From the NCBI RefSeq assembly GCF_900188485.1, contig NZ_FZPH01000030.1:1-55844 (forward strand): a stretch of DNA of 55,844 nucleotides. The letters run 5' to 3'. This stretch comes from Asanoa hainanensis (GTDB taxonomy: Bacteria; Actinomycetota; Actinomycetes; Mycobacteriales; Micromonosporaceae). Positions 42,434 to 52,100 of this stretch are shown here, piece by piece; position 1 is the stretch's first letter; each line of letters starts with the position of its first letter. The translations under genes and the position numbers were made by a program. The notes below the pieces were generated by a model that was given only the letters and a program-made list of their open reading frames with translations, was not told the origin of the DNA and made no database searches.

Positions 42434-43027
42434 GTGTCGTACCACCACGGTGGCCTACGGGCCGCGCTGATCGCGGAGGGCCTCCGGGTGGCGCGCACCG
42501 GTGGCGCCGCGGCCTTGGGGATGCGCGAGCTGACCCGCGCGGTCGGTGTCTCCCCCAACGCCGCGTACCGGCACTTCGCCGACCGCCAGGCGTTGGTGCT
42601 GGCGGTCGCCCTGGAGGCGCAGGACCTGCTGGCGGACGCGATGCGCGCCCGGATCGCGCCGTCGGCGTCGCCCTTGGACCGGCTACGCGCGGTCGGTCTC
42701 GGCTACATCCACTTCGCGCGTACGGAACGCGGCTGGTTCGAGCTCGCCATCCTGACCCGCGACGACGGCCCGCCCGGGACGAACGGCCCGTTCCCCGCTC
42801 CGTTCCAGCTCCTGCTCGACGCGCTCGACGGGCTGGTGGCGTCGGGCGGGCTGCCGGCTGCTCGGCGCGCGCACGCCGAGTGGGCGTGCTGGTCGACGGT
42901 GCACGGCTTCGCCGACCTGACCACCCGCGGTCCGCTCCGCCGCCAGGACCCGGCCACGCTGGACGCGCTGGCGTCCTATGTGGTCGACACCGTCATCGAA
43001 GGCCTGACCTCTGGAGGATCCACATGA
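42434..43027 (+). CDS. TetR-family regulator (TetR_C_13/WHG-like domain)
   Basis: The 197-residue regulator starts SYHHGGLRAALIAEGLRVAR, a common opening for this TetR subgroup. The HTH is LGMRELTRAVGVSPNAAYRHFADRQ, and the C-terminal ligand domain contains AEWACWSTVHGFADL, typical of the WHG group. The GTG at 42434 was chosen because homologues begin there. A TTGACA box 28 bp upstream would put the transcript start at or near this GTG, suggesting a leaderless mRNA; ATG 42398 is an alternative. It overlaps the DUF1905 gene by 4 bp. Confidence 0.85.
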   Translation: MSYHHGGLRAALIAEGLRVARTGGAAALGMRELTRAVGVSPNAAYRHFADRQALVLAVALEAQDLLADAMRARIAPSASPLDRLRAVGLGYIHFARTERGWFELAILTRDDGPPGTNGPFPAPFQLLLDALDGLVASGGLPAARRAHAEWACWSTVHGFADLTTRGPLRRQDPATLDALASYVVDTVIEGLTSGGST

Positions 43028-43293
43028 CCGACCAGCTCGACGCCACCTTCACGGCCCCGATCCGGGTGGACGGCGCGTTCCCGACCTACATCGAACTGCC
43101 GGGCTCCCACGAACTCCTCGGCACCCGCAAACCGGTCAAGGTCAGCGGCACGATCGACGGCCACCCGTTCGAGTCGACCCTGATGCCGTCGGGCCAGGGC
43201 CCACACTGGCTCCCGGTGCGCGCGGCGCTGAAGAAGACGGTGGGCAAGGAAGCCGGAGCGGAGGTCACCGTGCACCTGACAGCGCGCCGGTGA
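43024..43293 (+). CDS. DUF1905 domain protein
   Basis: The 89-residue beta-barrel-like protein has the DUF1905 pattern: an early FTAPI, VSGTIDGHPFESTLMPSG and PHWLPVRAALKKTVGKEAG. These small proteins are often co-encoded with TetR regulators. The start overlaps the TetR stop (ATGA), after GGAGGATC. Function unknown. Confidence 0.82.
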   Translation: MTDQLDATFTAPIRVDGAFPTYIELPGSHELLGTRKPVKVSGTIDGHPFESTLMPSGQGPHWLPVRAALKKTVGKEAGAEVTVHLTARR

Positions 43294-43306
43294 CCTCCGC
43301 TCGGGG

Positions 43307-45484
43307 TCAGCGGTGACCGGCCCCCACCGGCTCGCGGACCTCGGGCTCGACGAGCTCCGCGCGGAGCTTCTCGCCCTCGATGTCGACGTTGGGCAGCGCC
43401 CGGTCGAGCCAGCGCGGCAGCCACCAAGCGGCCCGACCAAGCAGCGACATCACGGCCGGGACGATGGTCATCCGGACGACGAACGCGTCGATCGCGACGC
43501 CGAGCGCCAACGCGAACCCGATCGACTTGATGATCGGGTCGTCGATCAGCACGAACCCCGCGAACACGCTGATCATGATCAGGGCCGCAGCCGTCACCAC
43601 CCTTGCTCCGTGACCCATGCCCGAGATCGTGGCGTGCTGGGCGTCGGCTCCGTGCACGTGGTCCTCGCGCATCCGGGACACGAGGAAGACCTCGTAGTCC
43701 ATCGCGAGTCCGAACAGGATGCCCACCAGCAGGATCGGCAGGAAGCTGATCAGCGGCCCGGGCGTACCGATGCCGAGCAGGTCGGCCAGATGCCCCTCCT
43801 GGAAGATCCAGACGGTGATGCCGAACGTGGCGCCGACGGTCAGCAGGAAACCGAGCGCGGCCTTGACCGGCACCAGGATCGACCGGAAGACCAGCATCAG
43901 CAGCAGCACCGACAGCCCGACGACGATCAGCAGATAGATCGGAAGCGCGTCGGCGAGCTTCTCCGAGACGTCGACACCCACGGCCGTCTGCCCGGTCACC
44001 GAGACGTCCGCGCCGCCGAGGCCGTGCGTCTTGGCCCGCACGTCGTGCACCAGCGTCTCGGTGGTCTCGGCGGTCGGCCCTTCCTTGGGGATGATGCCGA
44101 GCAGCGCGGTCCGCTGGTCGCCGCTCATCGTGGGCGGGGTGACCGCGACGAGGTTGGGCGTGCCATCCAGCGCCGGACCGACCTTGGCCAGCGCCGCGGC
44201 CGTCGTGTCGGCCGAGTCGCTGGAGACGACGAGCGTGATCCGGCCGTTGAAGCCGGGCCCGAAGCCCTCCGAGACCAGGTCGGCGGCGATGCGGGCGGGC
44301 GTGCCCTCCGGGCCGGCGCCGGCGTCCGGCAGCGCGAGCCGCATGTCGGCGGCGGGCAGCGCCAGGGCGCCGAGGCCGAGGATGCCGACCAGGATCACCG
44401 GGATGCGGCCGCGCCGCACCAGCCTCGCCCACCGGAAGCCGAAGCCCTCTTTGTGCTGCTGCGGTGCCGTGCCCCGCTGCTTCCGCGGCAGGATCTTGAG
44501 CCCGGCGAACCCGAGCAACGCGGGCAGCAGCGTGATCGCGACCAGCACGGCGACAGCCACGGTGCCGGCCGCGGCCAGACCCATCGCGCTGAGGAACGGG
44601 ATCCCCACGATGGCCAGACCGGCCAGCGCGATGACGACGGTGATGCCCGCGAAGACGACGGCCGAGCCGGCGGTGCCGACCGCACGGGCCGCCGCCTCCT
44701 CTGGGTCGACGCCCTCACCCAGGTTCTGGCGGTGCCTCGACGTGATGAACAGCGAATAGTCGATGCCGACCGCGAGACCGAGCATCAGCGCGAGGACCGG
44801 GGTCACGCTGGTGAGCTCGACGACGCTGCTGAGCGCGTACAGCCCGGCCATGCCCGCCGCGACGCCGATGAGCGCGTTGAGCATCGTCATACCGGCGGCC
44901 ACGAGCGAGCCGAAGGTCACCAACAGCACGACGAGCGCGATGGCGACGCCGATCGCCTCGGTGCCACCGACCTCGGGCGGAGAGTTCATCACCTCGCCGG
45001 CGTGCCCGACCCGCAGCCCGGCCTTCACGGCGGCGGCACCGGTCTCCTCGTACGCGGTGCGCTGCGCCTCAGTGAGCTCGTCGGCGCGTTCGGCGAACTG
45101 GACCTGGATCAGCGCGTACCGCGTGTCCTGGGAAATGGCCTTGCTCTGGAAGGGGTCAACCGCGCCGACGACGCCGGGCAGCTGCTTGGCCTCCTCCACC
45201 ACCTCGTGAACGGCCTGGGTAAGCGGCCCGTCGGTCAACGTGCGCCCCTCGGGCGCGGCGACAACGATGAGCCCGACGGCCCCGGCCCCTTCCGGAAACT
45301 CCTGCCGCAACGAGTCGATAGCCCGCTGCGACTCGGTCCCGGGCATGGTGAAGTTGCTGGACGTCGGCCCCTTGAAGGCAAGCGCCGCACCCCCGAGCGC
45401 GACAAGCAAAACCAGCCAGAGCAGGACAACCAGCCTGCGGCGACGGTACGAGGCGCGGCCGAGCCGATAGAGCAAGGTAGCCAT
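43307..45484 (-). CDS. MMPL-family RND transporter
   Basis: The 725-residue protein has twelve predicted helices in two MMPL halves. Each carries the conserved proton-relay motif: GLAVGIDYSLFITSRHRQ in the first half and FGLAMDYEVFLVSRMRED in the second. Two extracytoplasmic domains follow TM1 and TM7. It probably exports lipids, drugs or a secondary metabolite. It starts 2 bp after the TetR stop, so it is the target of that regulator. No biosynthetic gene for a specific cargo adjoins it. Confidence 0.92.
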   Translation of the reverse strand: MATLLYRLGRASYRRRRLVVLLWLVLLVALGGAALAFKGPTSSNFTMPGTESQRAIDSLRQEFPEGAGAVGLIVVAAPEGRTLTDGPLTQAVHEVVEEAKQLPGVVGAVDPFQSKAISQDTRYALIQVQFAERADELTEAQRTAYEETGAAAVKAGLRVGHAGEVMNSPPEVGGTEAIGVAIALVVLLVTFGSLVAAGMTMLNALIGVAAGMAGLYALSSVVELTSVTPVLALMLGLAVGIDYSLFITSRHRQNLGEGVDPEEAAARAVGTAGSAVVFAGITVVIALAGLAIVGIPFLSAMGLAAAGTVAVAVLVAITLLPALLGFAGLKILPRKQRGTAPQQHKEGFGFRWARLVRRGRIPVILVGILGLGALALPAADMRLALPDAGAGPEGTPARIAADLVSEGFGPGFNGRITLVVSSDSADTTAAALAKVGPALDGTPNLVAVTPPTMSGDQRTALLGIIPKEGPTAETTETLVHDVRAKTHGLGGADVSVTGQTAVGVDVSEKLADALPIYLLIVVGLSVLLLMLVFRSILVPVKAALGFLLTVGATFGITVWIFQEGHLADLLGIGTPGPLISFLPILLVGILFGLAMDYEVFLVSRMREDHVHGADAQHATISGMGHGARVVTAAALIMISVFAGFVLIDDPIIKSIGFALALGVAIDAFVVRMTIVPAVMSLLGRAAWWLPRWLDRALPNVDIEGEKLRAELVEPEVREPVGAGHR

Positions 45485-45486
45485 TG

Positions 45487-46026
45487 TCAGTCCTTCCCGG
45501 GGATAAGAGCGCGACGAGCAACGGCAACGAGCGCGGGCCGCAGCTCCACCTCGTCGCGCTTGTCGTCGATGACCACAGCGGCGATGCCGGCCAGCAAAAC
45601 CTTGGCCGCGGTCTGGTCGTTGGGATCGGCCGAACGCCCGGCAAACCCAGCCACGAGCGCGTCGGTCAGTTCACGCACGCGCACGAACGCAGGCTCCTGA
45701 AGAAACTGCGGAGTGACGTCGTAGATGAGCGCAACCTCGCGCCGATAACGAAGAACAAGGTCGATGAACCCCCCGATGGCAGCGTCTCGGACCCCTTTGT
45801 CATCGACGCCGGCGAGGCGAGCGACAAGGTCGATCAGCGACTGCCTGGCGGGCTCGACGAGGGCAAGCAGGATCGCGTCCTTGTGGGCGAAGTGGTAGAG
45901 CAGGGTGGCCTTGGAACACCCCACCTCAGCAGCGATGTCATGCAGCGAGGTGCCCTTGAAGCCGTACCGGGTGAACAGCTCCCCGGCGACCCGCAAGATC
46001 TCGTCACGCGTCCGGATGCGAACCAC
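45487..46026 (-). CDS. TetR-family regulator of the MMPL exporter
   Basis: The 179-residue protein has the TetR HTH (TRDEILRVAGELFTRYGF, then SLHDIAAEVGCSKATLLYHFAHKD) and a helical ligand domain. Two adjacent GTG codons (46032 and 46026) are candidate starts; 46026 has better spacing to GGGAG. Two palindromic operators lie 15 bp upstream, so it should repress its own operon with the MMPL gene and perhaps the divergent gene at 46163. Confidence 0.88.
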   Translation of the reverse strand: MVRIRTRDEILRVAGELFTRYGFKGTSLHDIAAEVGCSKATLLYHFAHKDAILLALVEPARQSLIDLVARLAGVDDKGVRDAAIGGFIDLVLRYRREVALIYDVTPQFLQEPAFVRVRELTDALVAGFAGRSADPNDQTAAKVLLAGIAAVVIDDKRDEVELRPALVAVARRALIPGKD

Positions 46027-46040
46027 CCACACATTCTCCC

Positions 46041-46073
46041 TGACCGCTCGGTCAGAACCTGACCGAGCGGTCA
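46041..46073. promoter_or_regulatory. pair of 14-bp TetR operators
   Basis: TGACCG-CT-CGGTCA (46041-46054) and TGACCG-AG-CGGTCA (46060-46073) are reverse complements of each other and each nearly self-symmetric. Centres are 19 bp apart, so two dimers could bind with close helical phasing. They lie between the TetR start and the divergent gene at 46163. Confidence 0.8.
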
Positions 46074-46162
46074 GTTCGGTGGCCCAGGTCACACGTGTGA
46101 GTGACACCCATCGCTGATCAACATCTATCGCCGTCAACACGCTGGGCGGCGATAATCACTGG

Positions 46163-46702
46163 ATGACGGCGGTCGCGCACCCCGAGTCCGGGCTCCAAAA
46201 GGCCACGTTGACGTCCGACGACCTGGCGGAAACGCCGTGGGACTACTGCCGAATCCACGCGCTAGCCATCACCGACGACGAGGGCCCACCCGACGACCTA
46301 ACCCCTGAAGAGTTCCAGGAACAGAACGACCTAGACCCAGAGGCCCCGTCGGCCCTAGAACTCCACCTGGACCTGGACTACATCGTGAGCCGCTTCGACC
46401 CAGGCCCGATGCGAGACATCCGCTACTGGGTAGCCCCGGCAACCCTGACCTTCAGCAACGTCTGGAACATCTCCGGCGACCTACGGTCGGTATGCCTGCC
46501 GCTGGAGCTAAAGAGCCTGCGCCGAGAGCCCGCCTCACCCGACGGCGAGCCCCGCTGGCATCTCGAGGGCCGCGACGCGGACCTACGCTTCCAGGCGTCG
46601 CGCTACACCCTGCACCTGCGCAAACCCCCGCGCTACGGCAACAGGGTGCTTCGAATGGCCGAACGCGGCGGCATCAGCTTCGCCCCACACCCGTTCATCT
46701 GA
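46163..46702 (+). CDS. conserved-looking hypothetical protein
   Basis: The 179-residue acidic protein shows no recognised domain. It has tryptophan-rich spots (TPWDYCRIHAL, RYWVAPATLTF, NVWNISGDL) and a basic C-terminus. There is no signal peptide or membrane segment. It is transcribed away from the TetR-MMPL operon and could share the paired operators. CTA codons and A/T third bases are commoner than in neighbours. Function unknown. Confidence 0.6.
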   Translation: MTAVAHPESGLQKATLTSDDLAETPWDYCRIHALAITDDEGPPDDLTPEEFQEQNDLDPEAPSALELHLDLDYIVSRFDPGPMRDIRYWVAPATLTFSNVWNISGDLRSVCLPLELKSLRREPASPDGEPRWHLEGRDADLRFQASRYTLHLRKPPRYGNRVLRMAERGGISFAPHPFI

Positions 46703-46719
46703 CGGTCCGCGCCAGTTTC

Positions 46720-46733
46720 TGACCGACTGGTCA
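46720..46733. promoter_or_regulatory. third TGACC-N4-GGTCA dyad
   Basis: TGACCGACTGGTCA matches the operator at 46060 at 12 of 14 positions. It lies just after the stop of the hypothetical gene and 3' of the PPC gene, not in an obvious promoter. Confidence 0.45.
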
Positions 46734-46916
46734 GCTCCCCATAATCTCGTCGATCTCCGCCAAGCCCGACCCAGCGCGTTGTAGGTGCTCAGGCCCGGCA
46801 GCGCACAGCTATCCGTTCACCCCCGGACCTTCAGGTGAGTCGCGTCCGCTCATCGCCCATGAAAGTCCATCTAGCTGCGCCGGCTCGGTACATCGGGATC
46901 CGCTCAGGTGCTGGGC

Positions 46917-47249
46917 CTACATGGGTATGACGTAGGCGTTGACGAAGAAGTTGTTTACGTTGCCCCAGTGGAGGTGACCGGCCCTCGCTTCGTCGCCTTG
47001 TCGGCCCAGTACGACGTGGATGTGGACGGCTCCGTCGCGGACCTCACCGGTTCCGGTCAGTTCCATGGGCTCGGTGTACTCGGTGACGATGTCCTTTGCG
47101 TAGTCGTCTGCCGCCATGGTGGAGATCGCGCACCCCTCGAGGGCTCCGATCATTGACACGATGGCGCCGTTGCGGACGCCTTGCTTGGCGAGCTCGTCCG
47201 TCAGGGTCCGGATGACTTCTTGGCCGGCTCCGACCTCTATCAGGATCAT
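46917..47249 (-). CDS. PPC-domain (DUF296) DNA-binding-type protein
   Basis: The 110-residue protein has the PPC/DUF296 fold: an early EVGAGQEVIRTLTDELAKQG, AIVSMIGALEGCAIS, and HIHVVLGRQGDEARAGHLHW. In bacteria this domain occurs alone and may bind metal via its histidines (HIH, HLH). It starts in a 4-bp overlap with the XRE regulator gene, so both are co-translated. It may modulate the regulator. A 214-bp gap downstream holds no gene. Confidence 0.82.
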   Translation of the reverse strand: MILIEVGAGQEVIRTLTDELAKQGVRNGAIVSMIGALEGCAISTMAADDYAKDIVTEYTEPMELTGTGEVRDGAVHIHVVLGRQGDEARAGHLHWGNVNNFFVNAYVIPM

Positions 47250-48292
47250 CGGCGTCTCTCGTTCGTCGTGGTGATCGGGTTGGAGCCTGCTAGGAGGGCG
47301 GCCATGGTTCGGAGATTCTCGCGGGACGCCTCTGCTCGGAGGGCGTCCGCGACCGCCGCCTTCACGGGTTCGGCGGCTGCTCCGCCGGTCTGGTGGAGCA
47401 GCACCGCTGAGCACCACCGCGCGGCCGCGTCACGCGGATTGCGTAACTCGCCGGCAAGCCGGACTGCCGAGTCGTGAGGCGGCGCTTCCGTCCCACCGGC
47501 GAGCTTCGCGGCGGCATCCCAAGGGATGGCCAGGACTCGACTTGCGACGGCGGTCACGTAGAGCGTGCGCGCTGCGGAGTCGACCCGCAGGGCCGCGATT
47601 ACCCGGTCTGCGATTTCAGGAGCCGCGACCTTCGCCAGAATGCCGGCCGCGTTGACCCGAAGGACATCGGTACCGCCGTCGGTCATCCACCGGTTGAGGG
47701 CGGCGACGGCTCGTGGGTCGTGTTCGACGAATTCGCGGATCACGAGGTCGGTCGCGTGGGTTGTCTGGGCCGTTTCGAGGGTGGCGGAAGATCCCGAGGC
47801 GACGCCGGCGAAGACGCGCCGCCCGATGTGGAAGTCGATGAGCCCGGGATGCGGGAACCGAATGAGCCCGTCCGCGGTCCGCACGACCCTGCGGCGGCGT
47901 ACGATCAGTGATACGCCCGGCCGCCGGTCCGGCGGGATCTCCGTCTCGTGCAGGTCGCGCCCGGCCGTCCAGGTCTCCCAGGCGAGCCAGTCCGCGCACT
48001 CGTCCGCGTCTACGGCTGTCGCCGGGCCGGCTGCGACCGCGCCGGCCACTGTAGCGCCGGCGAGGGCCAGAAAGTCTTTACGCCTCACGGCGCTAAAGGT
48101 AGGCGATGCGCCCTCGCCCAGGGCCTCGTTCACCGCTCGTTGGTAGAGCGCGACCGTGGCCGGTGTGACGGCACGCTCGCCGTTTTCGATCCGGGACAGA
48201 TGGCTCGCGGACACCTCACCAATGGCCCCCACCTGGGAAAGCGTGAGATTCGCTGCCCGGCGTGCGTGCCTCAGCTGCTGGCCGTTGTCCAT
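47246..48292 (-). CDS. XRE-family regulator with hydrophobic linker and HEAT-like repeats
   Basis: The 348-residue protein has an N-terminal HTH (QLRHARRAANLTLSQVGAIG, then SASHLSRIENGE). A short hydrophobic stretch follows an Arg pair (RRKDFLALAGATVAGAVAAG, about 70-90), as seen in many actinomycete XRE regulators. The C-terminal half has helical repeats (ALNRWMTDGGTDVLRVNAAG, KVAAPEIADRVIAALR) like HEAT repeats. The start is ATG 48292 after GGAAGG. It is divergent from the lanthipeptide precursor gene and the best candidate cluster regulator. Confidence 0.82.
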   Translation of the reverse strand: MDNGQQLRHARRAANLTLSQVGAIGEVSASHLSRIENGERAVTPATVALYQRAVNEALGEGASPTFSAVRRKDFLALAGATVAGAVAAGPATAVDADECADWLAWETWTAGRDLHETEIPPDRRPGVSLIVRRRRVVRTADGLIRFPHPGLIDFHIGRRVFAGVASGSSATLETAQTTHATDLVIREFVEHDPRAVAALNRWMTDGGTDVLRVNAAGILAKVAAPEIADRVIAALRVDSAARTLYVTAVASRVLAIPWDAAAKLAGGTEAPPHDSAVRLAGELRNPRDAAARWCSAVLLHQTGGAAAEPVKAAVADALRAEASRENLRTMAALLAGSNPITTTNERRR

Positions 48293-48879
48293 GCCTTCCG
48301 TCCCCTTGCGGCAACTTTCTTGCGGCACACGTTGCTGCTGACTGCGGGTGACGCAAACGTCACCCTCGAAGGTAGGACCACGGGGCGGGCGCTATGCAGC
48401 GTCGCAGGGTGAGTTGATCGAGACGTGCGGCGCCACGGCCCCGTCTCGTGGTCTGTCCAGCTCACACGGTAGGCCAGTGCCCGGGACGTGTCGATACGCC
48501 CCGCGTGCGCCATCAGACCCGGGGAGACGGAAATGGCGGTTTGTCTAGTGCGTCGCGGACCACGCATTGTTGCGGCCAGGTGCAGCTGGAGCCAGGGACG
48601 CCCCGCTGCCACGTCCGCGTCGTTCGAATGTCGTGGTTGAGCTCGGATGCCGGCCCGAATCGTCAGGACGCTGGCCATGCGATGGGCAGGTGCGCGTGCG
48701 GATCAGGTGTGGCTGTCTCGAGTGATAGCAGGAATCCAAGCCAGTTCGTGCCTATGGCAGACGCCGACAAGACCCCTTCGCTCGATTCGTTTCGCGTCTT
48801 GGTCGCGGCACATCGTCATCGCGCCGGTAGCTGCGGGGGCTACCCGCCCGTCACCTGGAATCCCCTTTGGAGGGAAGGC
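48293..48879. other. 587-bp regulatory region before the lanthipeptide precursor
   Basis: This lies between the XRE gene and the precursor gene. It holds direct repeats of CTTGCGGCA at 48305-48313 and 48319-48327 (14-bp period) just upstream of the XRE start, a likely operator or promoter. An open frame runs into the precursor gene from about 48448, but it has no good start, whereas 48880 has a strong ribosome-binding site. No other gene is supported. GC content looks lower here than in the flanks. Confidence 0.5.
48305..48327. promoter_or_regulatory. direct repeat CTTGCGGCA x2 upstream of XRE gene
   Basis: Two copies 14 bp apart, 12-35 bp upstream of the ATG at 48292. The 10-mer CTTGCGGCAA also occurs at 42189 before the GH87 gene. 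Repeated half-sites suit an XRE or other dimeric regulator. No test is possible here. Confidence 0.35.
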
Positions 48880-49014
48880 ATGAACGACTACCTCGACGAC
48901 GTCAGTGACCCGTTCGAGCTCGACGTGCAGATCGTCACGGAAGGTCCTGCGACGGCAGCGTTGCTGTCCAGCACGGACGACGGCTGCGACACGGTGAAGG
49001 GCAGCGACTGCTAG
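48880..49014 (+). CDS. FxLD-family lanthipeptide precursor peptide
   Basis: The 44-residue peptide has a leader of about 22 residues carrying the FxLD motif (F12-E-L-D15 in DPFELDVQIV). The probable core from about residue 23 is ATAALLSSTDDGCDTVKGSD with a final Cys. The core offers Ser30, Ser31, Thr32, Thr38 and Ser42 for dehydration and Cys36 and Cys44 for two (methyl)lanthionine rings. Asp33/Asp34 beside Gly, Asp37 and Asp43 are possible targets of the isoaspartate-type methyltransferase encoded downstream. GGAGGGAAGG gives a very strong ribosome-binding site. It is encoded 89 bp before the LanB gene. Confidence 0.9.
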   Translation: MNDYLDDVSDPFELDVQIVTEGPATAALLSSTDDGCDTVKGSDC

Positions 49015-49103
49015 TCCCACCTACGTGCCGGCCCGCTCGGCGACCCGAACCCGATCGGGCCGGCACATGCCCCGAACGCCGACGATTAGGGAGGTGCCCG
49101 ACT

Positions 49104-52100
49104 ATGAGCGCCACCGCATTTCGAAGGGTCGATGCCGCGACGATCCGCATCTCCGCTCATCGATGGCCAACTTCTCTTCCGGTCGCTTGGCCGCCAAGCG
49201 GTGATGCCACAGCGATCCTCAGCTGGCTTCGGGCGACGTGGTCGACGGTCGGGCTGGCCGATGCCGTCTGGACCGCCAGCCCGCAGTTCGCCGCCCGGGT
49301 GGAGGCGGTTTGCTCGGGCGCGGAGCAGGACACAGATCGCATCTGGCGGGTCGTGTTGACGTTGGCCCGATACGTCGTGCGAGCTCAGCGTCGGGCGACA
49401 CCGTTCGGACTGTTCTCCGGCGTATCTGCCGTACGTTTCGGCACGGCCGCGGTAGTCGCGTCCGCGGGGGTGGCGGCTACGCGGGTACGCCCGGACGCAG
49501 CCTGGCTCGCATCGCTGGTTCACCAACTTGAGGCCGATCCGGAGGGTCGCCGCCGCCTGCGAGTTCAGTCGAACAACCTGGCCGTTGTGCAGGGATCTCG
49601 CGTCATCGTGCAACGACGGCCGCACGCGTCGGTGCGGGGAGAGGGGACCTGCTCGATTAGGTACACGCCAGCGGTGCGGTTTGCGCTTTCTTCGGCCGCA
49701 GCGCCGATGCTGTGGTCGGAGCTGGTCGACACGATCGCCGCAGCCTTTCCCGAGTCTCCCCATGAGTCCGCGCAGACGCTGGTCTCCGATCTCGTCGACC
49801 AGGGCGTGTTGGTCTCCGCACTGCGACCGCCGTCGACCTGTACGGACCCCATCGGTCATGTCCTCGGCCACCTCGACAGCTTTCAGACCGGTGACGGCAA
49901 CAGCCAGCGGCCAGTCCTGCTGAGATCGCGCGCCGCGCATGGCGAGGCAGGGGCCGCGCGGCCGGCCGAGCTGCGTGCCCTTGCCGCGCAGATGCGCGGC
50001 TTGGCAAGAGCTGACCAACCTCTTGCGGTCGATCTGCGGCTCCCCGATCGCGTCACGCTTCCCGAACAGGTAGCCGCCGACATCGTGGTGGCAACAGAGA
50101 TCCTGCGACGGTTGACGCCGGACCCGACAGGTCGGCCGCAGTGGCGCGCCTACCGCGCCCGGTTCGTCGACCGCTACGGGACGGCCGCTGTCGTCCCCCT
50201 CGCGGAGGTGGTCGATCCCGTCACCGGTCTGGGGTTCCCGACGCACTTTCATTCACCGACCGACCAGGCCGTGCCATTGGTGTCGGCTCGAGACGAGCGG
50301 TTGTTGGCGCTGGCACAGCAGGCGTCGATCGACGGCGTACGTGAGGTCGTACTCGATGACGCGGCCGTGCTGGCACTGGCCGGCTCCGACCACCTCGGTC
50401 ACCGCGTCAGCTCACACGTTGATGTCTCGGCCGAGATACGGGCGGTCTCGTTAGGCGACCTCTCAGCCGGGCGTTACACCGTCGCGGTGACCGGGATGGG
50501 CCGGTCGGCGCTGGCGACGTCAGGGCGGTTTCTTGATCTGCTGCCTTCGGTGGACCAGGAAAGGATGAGCCGGGAGTTCGCCGCCCTGCCGGTGGCCGTC
50601 GAGGGAGCAATGCCAGCGCAGGTGAGCTTTCCTCCGCACAACCTCCACTCGCAGAACGTTCTGCGTGCCAGGCAGGTACTCCCGTGGCTGATCTCGCTCG
50701 GCGAATATCGCCCTCCGGCGGTGAACGCGATCGACCTCGACGATCTCGGGGTCGCGGCCGGCTGCGATCGGCTCGTTCTGGTGTCGATGTCACGCCGGCG
50801 GGTGGTCGAACCCACCGTGGCTCATGCCGCCGCGGTGCACACGATGCCCTTGATCGCCCGGCTTCTTGTCGAGCTGCCACGGGCCACTGATGCGCGGCTC
50901 GTCCCGTTCGCCTGGGGAACAGCGACGTGCTTGCCGTTTCTGCCCGCGTTGCGGTACGGACGAGTCCTGCTCGCCGCTGCGCGATGGCTCGTCGATCCGG
51001 CCGTCCTGCCAAACGTCAAGGTCGCAGACGCCGAATGGTCGGCTGCGTTCGATGCGCTACGCCACAGGCTCGGCCTGCCGGGGTGGGTTCAGGTCGGTCA
51101 CGGCGATCAGCGGCTTCGACTCAACCTGGATCACGCGATGGACCGGGCACTCCTGCGCGCCCACCTGCACAACAGCCCGGCAGCCGTCACGATCACGGAG
51201 GCGGCAGGCCGGGACGACTTCGGCTGGCTGTCCGGCCGGGCACACGAGATCGTGCTGCCTGTCGCCTCCACCGCCGCGCCCGTCCCAGCGCCAGCCGCAG
51301 TGATCGCACGGTCGACGTGGCCGCCGCCTATGCCGGCCCAGCCGATCATGCCAGGATCTTGCGGCTTGGTGTCGGCGTCACTCGCCTGCGATCCCGCCAC
51401 GATGGACACGGTGCTGATACGAGGGGTGCCGGCACTGCTCGCCGAGTGGGTCGAGCCGCCATCGTGGTGGATCGTGCGTCTGCGACATCCAGTCCCGCAT
51501 CTGCGGCTTCGCCTGCACACCGACGACTACGGTGACACCGCTCGCAAGCTCGGTCGGTGGGCCGCCGTGCTTCGACAGCAGGGGCTTGTCGGAGACCTCA
51601 CGCTGGACACCTATCAACCGGAGTCCGGACGGTACGGCGACGAGCCGGCGCTGACGGCCGCCCACGAGTTGTTCGCCGCCGACTCCCGCGCGGCCCTGGC
51701 TCAGCTGAGCACTACGGTCGACCGCCGCGTCGACAGGCAGGCGCTGACCGCCGTCAGCATGGTCGACCTGGCCTCCGCGATGCTCGGGAGCTGCGACAGC
51801 GGCTACGAATGGCTGGTCGCTGAACGAGAGCAGCCAGGACTGCCGCCCATGGACAGAGCGGTCCTGCGCCAGGTCATCAACCTCCATCGAGGCGCCGTGC
51901 CACCGCCAGTCCGCCAAGCGTGGCAGGAACGGGCCGCGGCGGCCGCCCGCTACGCGGACGCGCTCGCCGCCTCCGGCGGGGCTGTTTCCGCGGACTCGGT
52001 GCTCGCCTCGCTGCTCCACCTGCACCACATCCGTGTTTTCGGCCCGACCGGCCCCGCCGAGCAGTCGACCCACCGGCTCGCGCGCCAGGTCGCGTTGGCT

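Noticed and set aside
43307-45484. MMPL transporter as the lanthipeptide exporter
   Set aside because: It is about 3.4 kb from the cluster, on the other strand, in its own TetR-controlled operon, and RND/MMPL proteins are not usual lanthipeptide exporters.
48271-48678. Minus-strand frame upstream of the XRE regulator as an extra gene
   Set aside because: No recognisable family, biased composition, and it overlaps the likely promoter and start of the XRE gene.
48448-48879. Possible longer N-terminus for the lanthipeptide precursor or a separate gene
   Set aside because: The frame is open, but the stretch has no good ribosome-binding site or family features, while ATG 48880 has GGAGGGAAGG and gives a normal FxLD leader length.
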